A stretch of 64,000 nt of DNA. Origin: Struthio camelus (taxonomy: Eukaryota; Chordata; Aves; Struthioniformes; Struthionidae). The DNA lies in assembly GCF_040807025.1 (NCBI RefSeq), contig NC_090943.1, forward strand, positions 27,619,213 to 27,683,212. The letters are read 5' to 3'. The notes below the pieces were generated by a model. The model saw only the letters and a list, made by a program, of their open reading frames with translations, ran no database searches and was not told where the DNA came from. The first letter of the stretch is position 1. Each line of letters starts with the position of its first letter. This document shows, piece after piece, positions 22,101 to 37,100 of the stretch. Position numbers and translations under genes: made by a program.

Positions 22101-25100
22101 CTCATAAATATCACTTCTAGCAGTCTGAAGGTGACAGGTTTCCTTGGCCCTTTTTGGGTGTCCAGTGTATTCCTCGTGTCTGCTGATGACACTAATGTGT
22201 CTGAATTTGCATTAGACCCTATAGGGTATATCATACTGTTTGGCCTGTGGGATAGTGTTTTGCCTGACAAAGATTGGCTGTTGAGAAGGCATCTCAGACA
22301 TGTTAGAAATGTGTTAGTGTACGTGTGCGTGTTTGTAATGCTTTTGTCCACAGAGCCTGAGCCTGTGGTGTGCAGCAAAGGATGCTGCAGCTTCTGGGCA
22401 GCTCATTTATGGAGCTTATTTATCATTTACTCTTTTATCATTTTAGACTTTAACCATCCCCTGTAGAGTTAATGACCAGTTCAGGTCTTTAGCATACTGA
22501 TTATATTCTGAGTATTATAACTTGTTTTGAAATCACAGAAACAACATTCTTCTGTACAAAAACCTAACACACTCTGGCTTTTAAGAAGCTATTATATTTT
22601 TTATTGTTTTTTTTCTTTGATATTTAAATGAAGAAAACTAATTTGCTGAGAGTGATGTGTGAGTTTTTCCAAATAAATTATGTATGTATAATGGATCACT
22701 CTAGAACAATTAAAATATGACAGATAGCTTACTTTAATGTACCTTGCCCCTTATCATGCGTATCCTATGTTTAATGTGTTTTAGATGAAAATTATATTAT
22801 TTATACATGCATGATTGTGTTTAGTATCTTTGGTGTCAAACTGGAGTGTGTTAACTTCTGGTGCAGTGTTCGCCTGTCCCTTCCTCACGTGCCCTCTGGT
22901 GGAGTTGTAGCAACAGCTTGCCAAACTATTTTTAGTTTATTACAAGAATTTCTACAACATTCTGAACCTCAGGAGAAAAACTATGGACTCACTGCATTTG
23001 TGTCACGTGTTACAGATAAAACGTGTTGATTAAGAAGGATTTAGATAATCTGTGGCAGTGAAGTCTGCGCTTTGTTCTTAGCAAGTTTTGGATGTCTTGC
23101 TCTTTGTAATAGGAAGAACGAGCTGATCTTTTTCTCACAGATCTTTTTCTGCTATTGCTTCTTGTGCTGAAATTATAAATGGCTTTTGAAAACTACTAGC
23201 TTTGGTAAAGCGTTGTTCCTGCTAGGATGTGATGTTACATTGTGGGAATCCTTTTGTGTTTTGTGAAGGAGGAGCTCCGAGAGTTACGGGAAGAACCAAC
23301 TGATCCTCAAGTTCAGCAAGAAATAATTAACAGCATTGAAGAAGTATATTTTTCCAATGATTCCTTTGATATTGTGAAATATGAATTAGAGGTAAGTTGT
23401 CTTCTTAAAATAATAGGCAGTCATTTTGACAAATGAGAGTCAGAAGTCTGCTTCGTTTAATAATCCCCTCTTCGTTGTTCCCTGTATTCTGCCTTGATAA
23501 CGAAACTTTTTTTTTCCCCCTGTCCCCTGGACCGTCTCGTGATTGTGTGGGTCTTTCATACATTATTGGTAGGGAGTCTTTTCTTTTAACATGGAAGAAC
23601 ATTGGGCTGTTGTGCTAACGTGCACTCCCTCATATGAACTATCCATAGTGAGAAGGCCAAAATAGTTGGGACAAAAAAAACCTGTTTTGTATTTTGAATA
23701 TTTTCTTTAGCAGCCGGAATTAATAGATTGAGACATAGTAGTTTTAATGACTAGGGGTGTGTCTGTGTGTGTATGTGTAAATATTGCTTAAAATAGGGGA
23801 ACTTTGAGGTAATTGTGGTATTTTCTTGTATATCTTTACACTGATTTATTTCAGTATCCATCATTTGAATACAGATTAGATTGCAGAGACCAAAAGAATG
23901 TTTCTTTAATCAAATAGATTAGTTAGTTAATGCTGCATGTGTATTTTAGGTACATTTATTTTTCATTGAATTTAATTTATTGTTTACATGCAGAAGCTTC
24001 CTCCAGTACTTAGTCTTCAAGAACTGGAAGAGTATAGAGACAAATTGAAGCAACAGCAAGCTGCTGTAAGTAAAACTGTTTCCTTTGTCCCCTTGGGTAA
24101 TTTGTTATATTGACAGTAAGTATATCTAGAAGTGGAACTGAAAAAGTTCATTTCATTTCTTAAATACATAAGCTGTTAAGCAATCTTCCACTTAACTTAA
24201 AATTATGTGCTTTTTTAAATGGAAAATCGTTAAATAAGTCATGGTGATAAGTATGTTTTGAAGAATCACGTGCCAGCTGTTTCTTTAAAAATGACTGTCT
24301 GTGTTCAGCTTTTCCAGTATATTGGAAGACAAATAGTAAATGTTCATCGCAGAACTGAACAGTGCTGTAGCATCTCTTGTTTTGAAGGAATTTTGGCAAC
24401 ATAAAACATAATATTTTTTTAAACTCTTTAATCTTTAGAGTTGGTATTTTGCCTTATTTTGCATTTGCCAATTTGTTAACTCTCTTCAAGAATTTCTATT
24501 GAATACTGTTATTTGATTATTATATAGTAAAATTAATGAAATCTGAGTAATAACTATAATGTATGGAGGATAATCAGAATTGCAGTTTCTGAAAAGTGCT
24601 CATTACATTTCAGGCTTTTTTTTCTTTTCATACATTAACTACTGATTCATTGCACTTTTAAATGTGAATAATATGGTATGAGAAATTGATGTATTAGCAA
24701 AGGCATTTAGAGAATAGCTGCCAGTTATAAGCCGAATTCACATCTTTAAATTTAGAGGGAAACGTACAGAAGGAAAATAGTAGATCTGTTATATGGAGAG
24801 CAAGTTCCTTCTAAGACAGCTTTTCCTGGAATAAACCTATGCTTATAAAATTTTTTAAGGTATTAGTGAAAAGTTGATCAAATGGATATCCTTTCTCAAA
24901 ATGTAGAAGGACAGAAAAAAGAGAAGGAAGTTGAAACAGCTAATTTTATTTCAGAGAAAAGTCTTAAGAGGACCTCTGGTGGTGATCTAGTTTTGCTGGG
25001 AAACACACTCAAAGCTCAGAGACTACTTCATAGAGGCGTGCTGAATAATTCCTGTACCTGTTATCGGTGTCTTGGCTGTTGTACATACGCAGCTGGAAAC

Positions 25101-28100
25101 AGCTGCAGCTGAGGGAGTAGTTTCAATGCTGCTACTGAATCATGTGAACTGGAAGCTGCATGCGGCTAATGGGTAGTAGGGGAGAGCACTGATTGTTAGG
25201 TCTCTCGGAAATATGGCCCAGGCTTGTTTTCCTTTGAATTGTTTTTTTTCTTTCCTCAAAGCCAAAAATTCTGACAAGAAGCATGTGTCCAATTTTTCTT
25301 CCCCTTCTGCCTCCTTTCCCCAATTGGGCCTCTTCATGCTTTCCTTAACCTAGTCTAAATATGATTCTGCTGTAGGAAAGGATTGTCATTTGGGTTTATT
25401 CTCCTCCTTGGGAATGTGCTGAGTTATTAACATTTTTTGCATGCTGTGTATTAACTCCTTGTGTAGTATTTCCTGGGCAGAGTGAGAGACTGATACATGT
25501 TTTCTTTTCCTGTCTCAATTATTGTCTGTCTTGTGATAAATCTTTTAGATTACTGTCCGTCTTGAAGGACGTTGATGTTCTCCATGCAAGACAGTGTTGC
25601 ACAATTCTGTACGTTATTAGTTCATCCCTAAAATTCTCTTGACCCTGATCGTGAATAGATTATTAGATACAGGACTCAAGAAGTCTATCCGCGGATCACG
25701 CAGTATCTCTGGAATCTATGCTTTTGAAAAAGAATATGTACTGCTTTTTTTCATTAGCTGTATTCCAGTTTCAGTGCATGCATCAGTAGCTGTCATATGA
25801 ATTTACAGTAGTGATTTAGAGATAATTCCAGCTTTTAAATTTCTGTAATATACAGTATTGAAATGATTGTAAGTTATTTGTAAAAGAGCTCCAGCTCTTC
25901 CACTTCTTGCTGCCTTTTATCATATGCTTCAGCAGGATGAATCACGGACATGTCTATGTTCTAGGGGTCACTGTAGACTCAGTATTTGCTTGTAGTTTTT
26001 TCCACTGCAATTTTCTGTTCGACTGAATGCATTTGGACCTACTCAAGACGACTTTGCTGTGTTTATCATCCTGGCTTTAATCTGAGTAATCATCTTGGTA
26101 CAGATGATAATCTTTTTTTTTTAATTGTGCATCTGTTTGGCTCCATTTTAATTAATAGGCTGATATTCCTAGTATTTATTTATGTATTTTTTTTAAATCA
26201 GGAGATGAAATAAAATCATTACTTCTGATCTGATTAAGGAAAAGATTGCTTTTAAGATCCCCTCATGCAACATTGTATCTTCCATAGATTGAAAATTGCA
26301 GCCAGTTTCATTGCTAACAATTGCAATTTTGAATTCCAAAGGTTAAGAATTAAAAATTAAAACCTTACAATTGCCTGGAGGCTGCCAAAAGGGGTGGTAC
26401 CATTTTGTGAGTGAAAGGAAGTAACCTGACATAAGATGGTGTATCCAGACGAGAGAAAGAGAGAGAGAGAATTGATTAGAAAGGTAATATCAGTAAGTTT
26501 GGCACAACAACAAAAATTTTCTGTGGCAGATGCTTGATAGAGTTGAAGATATTTTTTATGGGTAGTTGAGAACCTGTAAAACAAAAAAAGCAGTGTACAA
26601 AAACTGAGAGCAGAATGCAGCTCCTTTTATTCCTGTGTATTGCTTGATGAATCCCTTTACAGTGAAGAATCAAAGTATTAGATTTGAACTAGGGGGTTCC
26701 ATGTCTTGTAAAAATTTTAGGAGAAGCATATATCTGCATGCACAAGACACTGGAAAGATGTTGATAGGGAAGGTGACAGTTTTCACAGGATGTAGACTGT
26801 GCACAGAAGTAAACTTCAAAGCCCCAAGATGATACGGGCTGTGTAGCTTTTATCCTAATAATGTCCTTTATTGCCTTTTTTTCTCTGCATAGTGGCTGGT
26901 TCTTTTGCTGCCCTGCAGAAGAAAGCTGCATTATCTATAGAACAACTCAGAAAGGTTAAACTTATTTGGTGATTCTGGCTTTTTATTTCTATTTTTTTAA
27001 ATATGGAGGTAGGAAAGCTAGGAGGTAGCTAGATATGTGCCCTTTGTCCAGATTGCCAGTTGATGGTGTCAATACTTTGAAGACCTTTTCAACCTTGACT
27101 TTTTGTACCAAACTGTTGCTGTTGAATTTTTTTTTTTTTTGTGCATTTACGCACAAGAGACTAACCAAAGTAAAAATACCCTTTTTTAAATTCAGTACAG
27201 ACAGCAGTTCTGAGTAGCATTCCATTTACTGGTAGTTCAGAACAGTGGATAAAATGCTAAAATATGGATGTTCTGCGTAGTAAAGAAAAATAGGTGCAGA
27301 GTGAATGTTCATTTTGACATGGTTTTTATCTAATACAGTATCTATTGGAAAGGTAAGTGTCCTCACGGCTAATCTAGATATCCAGATCTAGATCTAACTT
27401 GAATGTGTGCTCTAGCAAGTAGAGTAAGCAGAATATAAGCAGATCTAGAGTTCCATATTATTCCTATTTTTCTTTCTAGTATATTCTAGAAGGAGAGGGG
27501 TAAGGGATTAATTTAAAAATGCCCACTAATTCCGAGATGGAATTGTACACATATGTATGTATGTATTTCTTGCTCCCAAGGAAAGCTGAATGCCATTTTT
27601 AGTATTTTTTACTATTTTGTGGCGTATTTATTAATAAATATGAAGATTACAGAAGTAAATGACATGGAATCACAAACTTCTTACTGAATAGTATAGGGGC
27701 TGCCTACTTTACTGAGATTGCTCTGTATCACATTTAATGTTCTCCTTTTGAAGGTATCTAAGAAAGTTGCAGACTTGATTCTTGAAAAGCAGCCTGCATA
27801 TGTTAAGGTAAGACAACCAACAGTCACTTTTTAACAGTAAATGCCTTCCATGAATTAAAATAACTCTAGCTAATGTGTTATAGGGGATTTTGTTTTGTTT
27901 TAATACTTCTGGTAACTAATAAGATGCTGTAATTTTTAGTCCATAGGTATTGAGTGATTGTTTTATTTTAAATTTCAGACTGGCTGCTAACATCAGTGGT
28001 TCTAGATACATTGCTGCCTAAATTAAACACAGCTCAAGTATCTAGAATGGTCTGACTAGGTTTCACATTGTGTCTTTAAGTCAAGTTCTGCTGAACTAGC

Positions 28101-31100
28101 AAAGAGAACAAATTTCGAAGGGCTTCTTTGTTAGGTGCAATATATGCACAGTACAAAGAATTACTGGCTTTTAGAGCTTGGTGCAGAAAGTCCTAAATTC
28201 TGACTGGGGTACATTTTGTGCTATTCTGATGCTGATATTGTTTGGATGGGGTTGGACAGCATTAAATCTAGTAACTGATTAGTGGAGATGCTAGCAGCCG
28301 GGCTAGAACCAGTTGTGTGTGTATGCTAAGCCTCTATCTGTAAAATGAAAAGAACGAAGCACATTTTGAGCTGGAGGTCCATTAAGATGCTAAAGGCTTT
28401 TACATATAATCGTTTTTTAAGAAAGCTTTCTGAAAACATGAGTTCACAGGCTTGACTGGCACCTGGACTTGAAGAGGAGCCTCTCTGGTACCAGTGCTGA
28501 GGAATGGTTTCTGATCCCCTTCCTTAAAAGAGTACAGCAACGATCTTCCTTAAAAACCCTTAACCAGAACCCTGCCACTAATCTCAGGCAGTCATGAGAG
28601 GGAAGTGTGAAAGAGATGATTGAGCTGAATATGGAGCCTCAGTGTGTCCAGGAAGTCTGAGAGCAAAGCAAAGTGTAACTGCTTCAGAAACTTGCAATAA
28701 AACATGGCTACGGCTTCTCTCTCCTCGCTGCCAAAAACGTAATGGGACGAACAGCTATCATAATGGTTCTCTAAAGAGAAGATGTTTTTTCTACCCATCT
28801 GTTTTTGATAATGCCCCTTTACATTTCATTAGCTCAGCCTGATTTTATCTGATCTTCCCAGGAAATGACAGTAAGAATTCTGCAGAGGGAAAAGTGGATT
28901 GTTATCAAAGTAGTCTGAGAACTATCTTGTGATGGGTAGTTGTGGGTGTCTGTAACTCCTCACATAATGCTGCCTTTTTAATGTGTTCCCTGTGGTAGTC
29001 CAGCAGTACTTGAGTTTGGTGATCTCAAAGGCAAAATGCTGGACTGGTTCTTTTTACTATCTCTAATGCTGGCAGAACCTAAGAAGTCTGCCATCGCAAT
29101 GATATGTGGAATGCCCTCAGCTCTTAACGACAAAGCTGGGGTCCTTGCTGAAGAGGATAGAAAAAATTTACTTTGCTACTTTATAGAATTAATTGTTCCC
29201 TTGTGTCTTGTATCATGGCTACTAACGCTTCAGCTACTCCCTTTGGTGTTGTCTTCAGATTTGGGGGACCTGTACATTTGGACATAGTGTGAGGGGGGGT
29301 GACTGCCATAGGCCTTCTCTATAGGTTGCCTAGGTAGTGTTCTATAGGCTCTGTTGCTCTGTAGGTAGCGTTCTGCAGTGTTGGGTGAATGATTCAAGAC
29401 CAGGAGCCGTGAGAACTGTCAGCCTTTCAAAGGAAACATTTGAAAACTGGGAAGATGCAGAACCAGCGTGATGGGTCATGCTTTCTGAGTCCTTCACAGC
29501 AATAATACTGAAAAAAGCATTGTGACAGCACTGATTGCTGCAATTCTCATTTTGGTCAAGAAGCTGGAGAGAGCTTGGGAGGGCGATGATGGTTGCCTTT
29601 GGTGATGGAGGTCTTTTTCTGCCTTTGTTAACTTTCTTCCTGTTACATCCTTCCTTCCCTTGCCTCCTGCTTCTCATTCTTGCTTCAGGCTGGGGCTGGT
29701 ACCTCCTGGGTGTTAACCCTTGGTAGATGTCATGGGGCTGGAGTTCTTTTCCTCTTTTGTCCTGACAGCATAATTTCCTCTTCTGCTCACTTGCCTCCCA
29801 TGGCCCGCACGTCCTGCTTAAGTGACCTTGCATGTGCAGCATCTGTGCTCTGTCATTTTGCTGGGCAGAAGGAAGAGTGCTGGTGTCAGGGGAGGAATGG
29901 AGGGGTGATCATTGCTTGCCTCATCTCCTGCGACAGCTGGAGTTTTTAAAAAAAAAAAAAAAAAAAAAGCTAGGAGAGTAATATTTCAGTTTTAGGTAAA
30001 GGGATTGAGTTGCAGTCTATTGCAGAAGGAGGCTGGGTAGTGCTGTGGTGGCTGAGGGTAATTGCGTGGCATCCCACCTCATTGGTATAGTTTGCTGTTG
30101 TGTCTGCTCAGAATTAATAATGTTTTTTGGGTGCTTTTTTTCTAAACCTGGCAGCTTCACTTTGAAAGCCCCCTCTCAATCCATAATAGTTTTGTGGAGA
30201 ATGTGCTTCTCACGTTTCTGCTGTGTAATTTTAAAATGCCAAATGTAACAGATATAAACAAATTAGCACACTAATTTCTTATCTGAGCAATATCAGTAAG
30301 GCGCAGGTTTTGTGTGTGGCTTATACTAAAGAGCTCTTTCTGGTGTTTCCAAAGGGACAGTTAAAGATCCATCATGCCAGTAACATTCTTTAAAAAAAAT
30401 CTCAAATGTATATTTGCCTGATTAAGTCAATCATCCTCTGTACAATTAAGTGCGTTAGGTATGGACACAAGCTTATACAGAGCTGCTCTTGTCAGTGGAC
30501 TTAAGCATCAGAGATTTCTGGTGGGCAACTTAGGACTGGCCTTTCCACTAACTCATGAAGTGAATTTAATGATGTGTTGTGGGCGTTTCATCGTGGCAAG
30601 TCAAATTCAGTATCAAATTACAGTAACAGGATATTAGAGGAAAAAAGGTGCAGTTCAGTCTGTTACCACTGTGCAAAGAAATGTGTGGGGAAGTCCTGGT
30701 TTGCACACCACTTTTAATATGAAATGCTGGTCTAGCAGACACCTGTGTATGGCCTGTGAAAGGCAGGACACAAACACAAGGCAGTGGGTTTTTATTCCCT
30801 TTTGAAGGAAAGGGATGCTTTTGGAACAGCCATCAGGTGGAAAATAGTCTGGCTGTCAGAAAGGAAAAAGGCTATTCAGCCCTACAGGCTGAACTGAAGG
30901 TTGCTTCTCTGGGGACCTGAGACTGCGCTGTCTCCTGATGGCTCTACATCTGGCTACGTTTCAGGGACAAGTGTTACAGAATCTTTGCAAAAGGCAAAAT
31001 TTAAATGGAAGGATGCCTTAAATGGAATGTTTCATCGTGAAAAAGGAAATAACCTTTTACAAATGTTCCAGCTATTCAAAGTATATTTTCAGTGAAAAGT

Positions 31101-34100
31101 ATATCATAAATGCTGAGGACAGTGATGTTTGCATTTGGTTTCTTAAAGTATTATGAAAATAAGCAAGTGAGCTCTAATTTTTCCAAAAGCAAAGTTAGTA
31201 ACATCAAGGAAGAACTATTTTGTTGAAACATCGAGCTCAGTGATTTATGAGAATTACTTATGTCTTTGGAAACTTTGACCAGGAGATGATATTAAGCTGA
31301 ATTTAAAATCTAAACTATTTTTAGCTTGTCTTGTCTCTAAATAATCATTTTAATTTTCAAAGCAAGTCTCCCCTATCCCTGTGGAAGGTGCTTGATATGT
31401 TTTGGAATGACTAGCAGTGTTAAAGGAAGGTTATTTTTTCTTAAAATGGGGTGAAGGTGAGAGCTGACTTTTCTGCAATGCTGTTCCTAACAAAAGAAGT
31501 GCTAGTATGTTTGTTTAAAAACTTGATTATTTTAAGGTGTTCAGATTATACTACGTTCTTCACAAAGTCGAAATCAAGCTAAGTTCATATTGCCTGTGCT
31601 GAAGAGTTTTCAGCTGAAATTCAACAGGATACAATTAAGGTTCATTATGAAGCGATATCTGTTAAATTGCTAGAACACAAGTGCTCCTGAACAAGAAATT
31701 GTTGTGTAAAATATGTGTGTTCGGTGATTTTTTTTTTTTTTAAAAGATGCTGTTCTCTGGCATATTAAATTAAGCCTTGTGCCTCTGTTCCTGAAGCTTT
31801 GATTGTTCCGTTGTGGTGCATTCTATTAATGATATAGAGGTTGTTACGCTAAATGTGCTGTGCATCAGTGTAGAAGAAATAGATATTGAGGGTCCTTCTG
31901 AAATAGATTTCAAGTATCTTTCTTAAAAAGAGAATTACATTTCAAAAGATAGTTTATTTTAATGTTATATTCCAGTGTTTAGTACCTATAAAATGAGAAA
32001 ACAAGTAAAATATAAAGTAATTGGACAAAGTCACTAAAACATCTCATGATAAATCCTGCTAATCACTGGTCCTTGCTAGAATATTGTACGACTTCAACTT
32101 GTGTTTTTAACTTGTTGCCTCTCTGTAGGAACTTGAACGTGTCACGTCGTTGCAGACTGGCCTTCAGTTAGCAGCTGTCATTTGCACAAATGGAAGAAGG
32201 TATCTTGCTTGATTAATGGCAGAAATTGAAAGGGGAAAAGGGGATTTAAGAAGGTGACCATAAATCTGGGAAACTTGTTTGCTGATAGTATTTCTTGATT
32301 ATGTGCTGAAAGGAATTAACAATAGTAGTTAAAGATATTAAAACATGTATCAGTTGCTGCTTCTCTTGCAAGTCCTGGTGAAGAGCTGGACTAAAGTTCT
32401 GTTTAAACAGAAACCTTTTGGGATAGGCCATTGCTCCCCAGACAGATTCTGCAGAAAGGGAAGCATACCTTCTTAATTGTCTGTTGATGCCATTTTAGTT
32501 TCTGGATTTTCTTAGTAATGCTGACAGTGTTTTTTTCTAGCATGTATTTTGAGGTACCTGATAAAGCTTATTTCAAATAAATTCTATTTTACATATTGAC
32601 AAGTGTCATGTTCCTTGTTAACTTCTACAGGCACTTAAATATTGCAAAGGAAGGCTTTACACAAGCTAGTTTGGGGCTTCTTGCAAATCAAAGGAAACGA
32701 CAGTTACTTATTGGACTACTGAAGTCTCTGAGAACAATAAAAACACTGGTACGTACAATTATTTTGATTTAATGGTAAAATACTTTTCTTAATTTCTATG
32801 TAGTTAACACTATTTTCTTTTTATTTTTTAGCAAAGAACTGATGTGCGTTTAAGTGAAATGTTGGAGGTAAGTTCCTGCCAGACTATTATATTTCAAAGC
32901 TATTCCAAGTTTACTTTTGTTAGCGTTTTTAATTCTGTCCCTGCCTTCTTTCCTGTTTCTAACAGGCTCTGTTGTGTGTGTACGTGAGGCGAAATAAACG
33001 TTGTTTTCCCCTGTTATTGAAGTTTTAAACGTGAGAAATGCTTTCTATCAAGCTAAATACTGCTGTTCAGGAAAAACAATATTTTCTATCAAAGGCTCAG
33101 TCCTCTCTTTACTTTAGATCTGAGTCCTGAGGCTAGCTTTAGTTCAATAAGAGTGCTGTGACATCTCCTTTCCTCCTCTCCCTCCTGCCCCAACACCCAC
33201 ATGCTCCTTTTCTGGTGTTGGCTTGATATTTGGAAGGAAAAGGAAGTTGAGATTTAGCTGATTGTTGACTATGTATGTTCTGGATAAAATACTCCTAGTG
33301 TATCACTGTACAAATTTATATACAGGTTCCCTACTTAGCCTTTTATTTTTAAGTGTAGGAGCTTCTCTTCTTATTCGGTGGATTAACTTTTTAATGTTCA
33401 GTTGCAGGAGACACTGTAGCGTTCAGGCCATGCCACTGAAAATTCCACTTCTGCAGTATACGTACTGCCTAAGAATGTGGTAGATTGCATAGAATGAAGA
33501 TAAGACCTTATCTTAAGGTGATTACATTGTATGAAAGTCAATTTTATGAATTTATTGGCAGTTATATTTTAATCAGGCAGTGTAACAGTACTGACTTACT
33601 AATTTGCCAAATGTTTACGGTTGATATTGGATGGAACATCATTATGATAATCCCTAGTTATTCATTTTACGGATTGAGTTTTACTAATTTTAACTCTTAA
33701 TGTTCTTTGAATATAATTCTGTCTTGGGTAATATATTGTATCTCAGTTCGCTTAGTTATTCTTTACCAATCAAGAGCACGTTAATTCAGCCAAGGCAGCA
33801 TGAACATTGTCTTTTACTCAGGAAGCCCTGTGTAATGATGAGCTTACCTTTTCTGCTTTGTTGTATCGCACAGGAAATCAGCTCTTCACTGTCTGCTGGT
33901 AGGAGTTGTCTTTAGACGGAGATGTGGGTGTTACATCCACACACATACCTTAAAGTCAGAGTGCCATAACTTAAAAATCAACAGTAAACATTAAGGTCTG
34001 GAACTATGCTTTCCAGCAAAGTTAAGTTTTAGAGCTAAGGTAAACGTTTGCTCCCAAATAAGGAGCCCATTTATTGTTGGCCAATTTATTGTCTTTACTC

Positions 34101-37100
34101 CAAGAGGAAGGTAGTAGCTTGGAATATGCATGAAGACTACTAGTAGAGAGGAACATTTAGATAGGGTTCCTAATTAAAAAAGACCAGACAGGAAGCTATA
34201 ATAACTTACAGGGATCAGCTGCGTCTGGAATATATTAGTAAGGTGTGTTATGCAAGCGGGCTTTCAGATGCGAGATGGAGAGATGTGAGTGTGATCCTAA
34301 AGGTGACATTCATATGTGAGAAGTAAGGTGGTGTAAAGTGAATAGGTTCACTTCTTAATTCTCTCAACTGAGAGACCGTATGCTCAGAGGAGATATAATC
34401 TAAATAGAGCCAACTTGGAAAGAGAATCTATTTGCGTTGTGGCGAGTTAGCCTGTGAAACTTGGTACTTTACTGTTTTACTAGACTTAATGGATGAAGTG
34501 CCAGGTCTCCAACGGAGAGAGGTGCAAAGAGTTGTAAATGCATCAGTCATTTTAGGCCAACTTAGGCCTGTTCTGTTTTCATTTAATGGCTAATGTTTTT
34601 TGTAGCTAAACTTGATCTGCATTAGAATGCTGCTGTTAAAAACAACTTCATTTCAGATACTCCCTTACGATAATAGCTGAATGTAAATTGCCCTTGTGGT
34701 TTCACTCTTTAGTCAATGACTTTGAAATTCCCGGAACAGCTTTGCATTTGGGCTCTCTGAAGCACATAATATAATGGATGTAATTAGGAGGATAAAAAAA
34801 GAGGGGGGGGAACTCTTAACAGTTAAAAGAAGATTTTTCCTTCTTCCCAGAGCCTTTCTGGCCCAATAGAAGACTAAAATCGTAATTAAACCCAAGCGAT
34901 TGCCCATGTTCTGTTTGGAAGATGCTATGGTTTTGCATTTAGGTGAGGGAGGCAGTTTTATTTTTTCGTTCATTTTGGTGATGTGTTGTTTAGTCCTGGC
35001 ATCTTCATGTACTTCCCGATGGATTTGTCTGCAATATAGGATATTCTCCTTATAAATTGTGGCAATTTTTCCATATTTTTAAATGTATTTTCCTTTTTTC
35101 CTGCGGTCTTCTGTGAGCCACTTGCCTTAAATTCATTTCTAATTAGCTTTAGAAAGTGACGAACTAAATAGAATGTGTTTAATAGAGGAGTTTCTCCCTT
35201 TTCTTTTTAGTTTTATGAAATTTACATACAGGCTGCTTGTGCCTGAACTTACAACTTCACTTACTCGTGAATAGGTTATATTGTATTAACAAAGGTTCGA
35301 GAGTTAACTGAGAAAATACTACTTCTTTTGTAGTAAGAGCTTTCTGATGCATTTTGTACACATGCATAATTAAGCAAAATAGAGCCAGTTGTGTAAGAGA
35401 ACATAATAATCAGAACTGGTAACATGCTGCCTGCTTCTAATTTTAAATTATTTGCACATAAAGTTCTGCAATAAAACCTCACCATTGTCCTTTTAACTTC
35501 ATACTGCATAGATATACGAGGAGAAATATTTTGTTCTTAATATTTATACACGGTTGACAAAAGTAAGTGTTTCAGTTTTTACTTCAAAAACTGCATTAGC
35601 TTTCCATTGTGTTTTATCCTAAGGAAGAAGACTATCCAGGAGCTATTCAGCTGTGCTTGGAATGTCAGAAAGCAGCCAGCACTTTCAAACATTACAGTTG
35701 TATAAGGTAAGGTGACATTGTGCTGATTTCAGCTTCTACATGGTATTTATTTGCAAATGGTGTAAAGCAGTGATGATTAATTCTAAATTTGGAGCACAAG
35801 TGCTTCAGAAACTGAGTTTTCTGTTTAGTAAAGTATAGTTAAGGCTTTTATAACAGCCGAAGTGTCCTCATTTTTTTTTTTTTTCCCTAGTACCACTACT
35901 AACCGCACAGTCCTAATAATTTCTGTCTGGTCTGTGTTACTGTTTAGTAACTGTTGTAATATGTTGGCAACTAAAGTTTCAACTGGGACTGAATTAGGAC
36001 TGTGCTAAAGCCTGCAACCTAGATATGCCGGAGCTATTTTTTTAATGAGCAAGTTTATATTCTGGAATTAATCTAAGCATAGCTAGATGGTTTAGGGGGG
36101 TTAATTTACCCTGCTTCTTGGCAAGGAAATCAGCTTATACAGAGCTTCATGCTGCAATGGAGAAATTGCTTTCAGAGCTGGAACTAATTCACGTATCTGC
36201 AGTTTCTAGTCTAGAAAGACTTGCCTTTTACAAAGAAATAAGAGGTTGGGATAAACATTAAGTTTAAAGTCATGGTAGATAACAACAATAAAGGAGCAAA
36301 ATGAAGGGAATGTTGATATTTCATAGATTAAGATGATCATTAGATTTTCTTATTTTGTTTTTAATTAGAATTTTAAATTTATGTGTGAATTTTGGCATCT
36401 TTTGAACCCCTGACAAAATGTTGTTTGACTTCCCAGGGTCAAAATCTATGACAATGTGTGGTTTGTTGCAACTTCAAAGTAATTACGCGTAACCTTTGGT
36501 TTCAGTTTGTTTTGCTTTTGTGGTATGACTTGTCTCAGGATCTGAAGGTATAACAAAAGAAATGTAAAAAGTTAGAAATTTTAACTTGGAAATGAATTTT
36601 ACCTGTGCTGAAGTATCAGGTTTAAAAATTGCTTTGTTTACTTTTTAATTCCATAAAATGTGTATGTGGATGTAGATTGAATATACAGTGAATGTTTGCC
36701 TAAATTACTCAAAACAGCTCCCACTCTAAACATCTATTAAAAATTTGAATCCCTTTCTTGTATAGTAGTGAAGGAAAGCTATTTATTTGAATGAAGAAAA
36801 ATGACTGGGTGGTCTCTTTGTCCTTCACAATTCAATTGTTGAGAAGCAGGATGACTCCTGAACAATTTTCCCACTCCGCCTGATTCTGTGTTCTGTAGAG
36901 AGATGAGCCTTACGGTCTTCCATTCCTGGGTCTCATCAACAGTATCTTCATTTATTAGTAAGCTCTCCTCAGTGTTTAACGTTTGCATCCGCAGAACAAC
37001 TGAAACAATCTAATTTACTCTGCAAATCTCCTGCATTTTTTTTGTTTTGGAGAAGTTAGTAACCTTGAAAAGCTGTCTTGAAAAGGCAGCCTGAATTCTT

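Larger units (their letters stand above)
12809..23268 (+). other. VPS50 intron 2 (largest in window)
   Basis: 10.5 kb. It contains a 22-bp hairpin (17325-17379), a TG/TA-rich patch (16735-16840), an AT dinucleotide repeat (19148-19190), a 23-base A run (19328-19350) and an internal CpG island (about 19830-20560). A short AT-rich palindrome, AATAGTCTAA/TTAGACTATT, lies near 14253-14275. Open frames outside the island are short and unrecognised. Confidence 0.85.

Noticed and set aside
22062..22466. 134-codon plus-strand open frame in VPS50 intron 2
   Set aside because: Hydrophobic residues from a T-rich strand, no recognisable domain, no splice context; consistent with chance.
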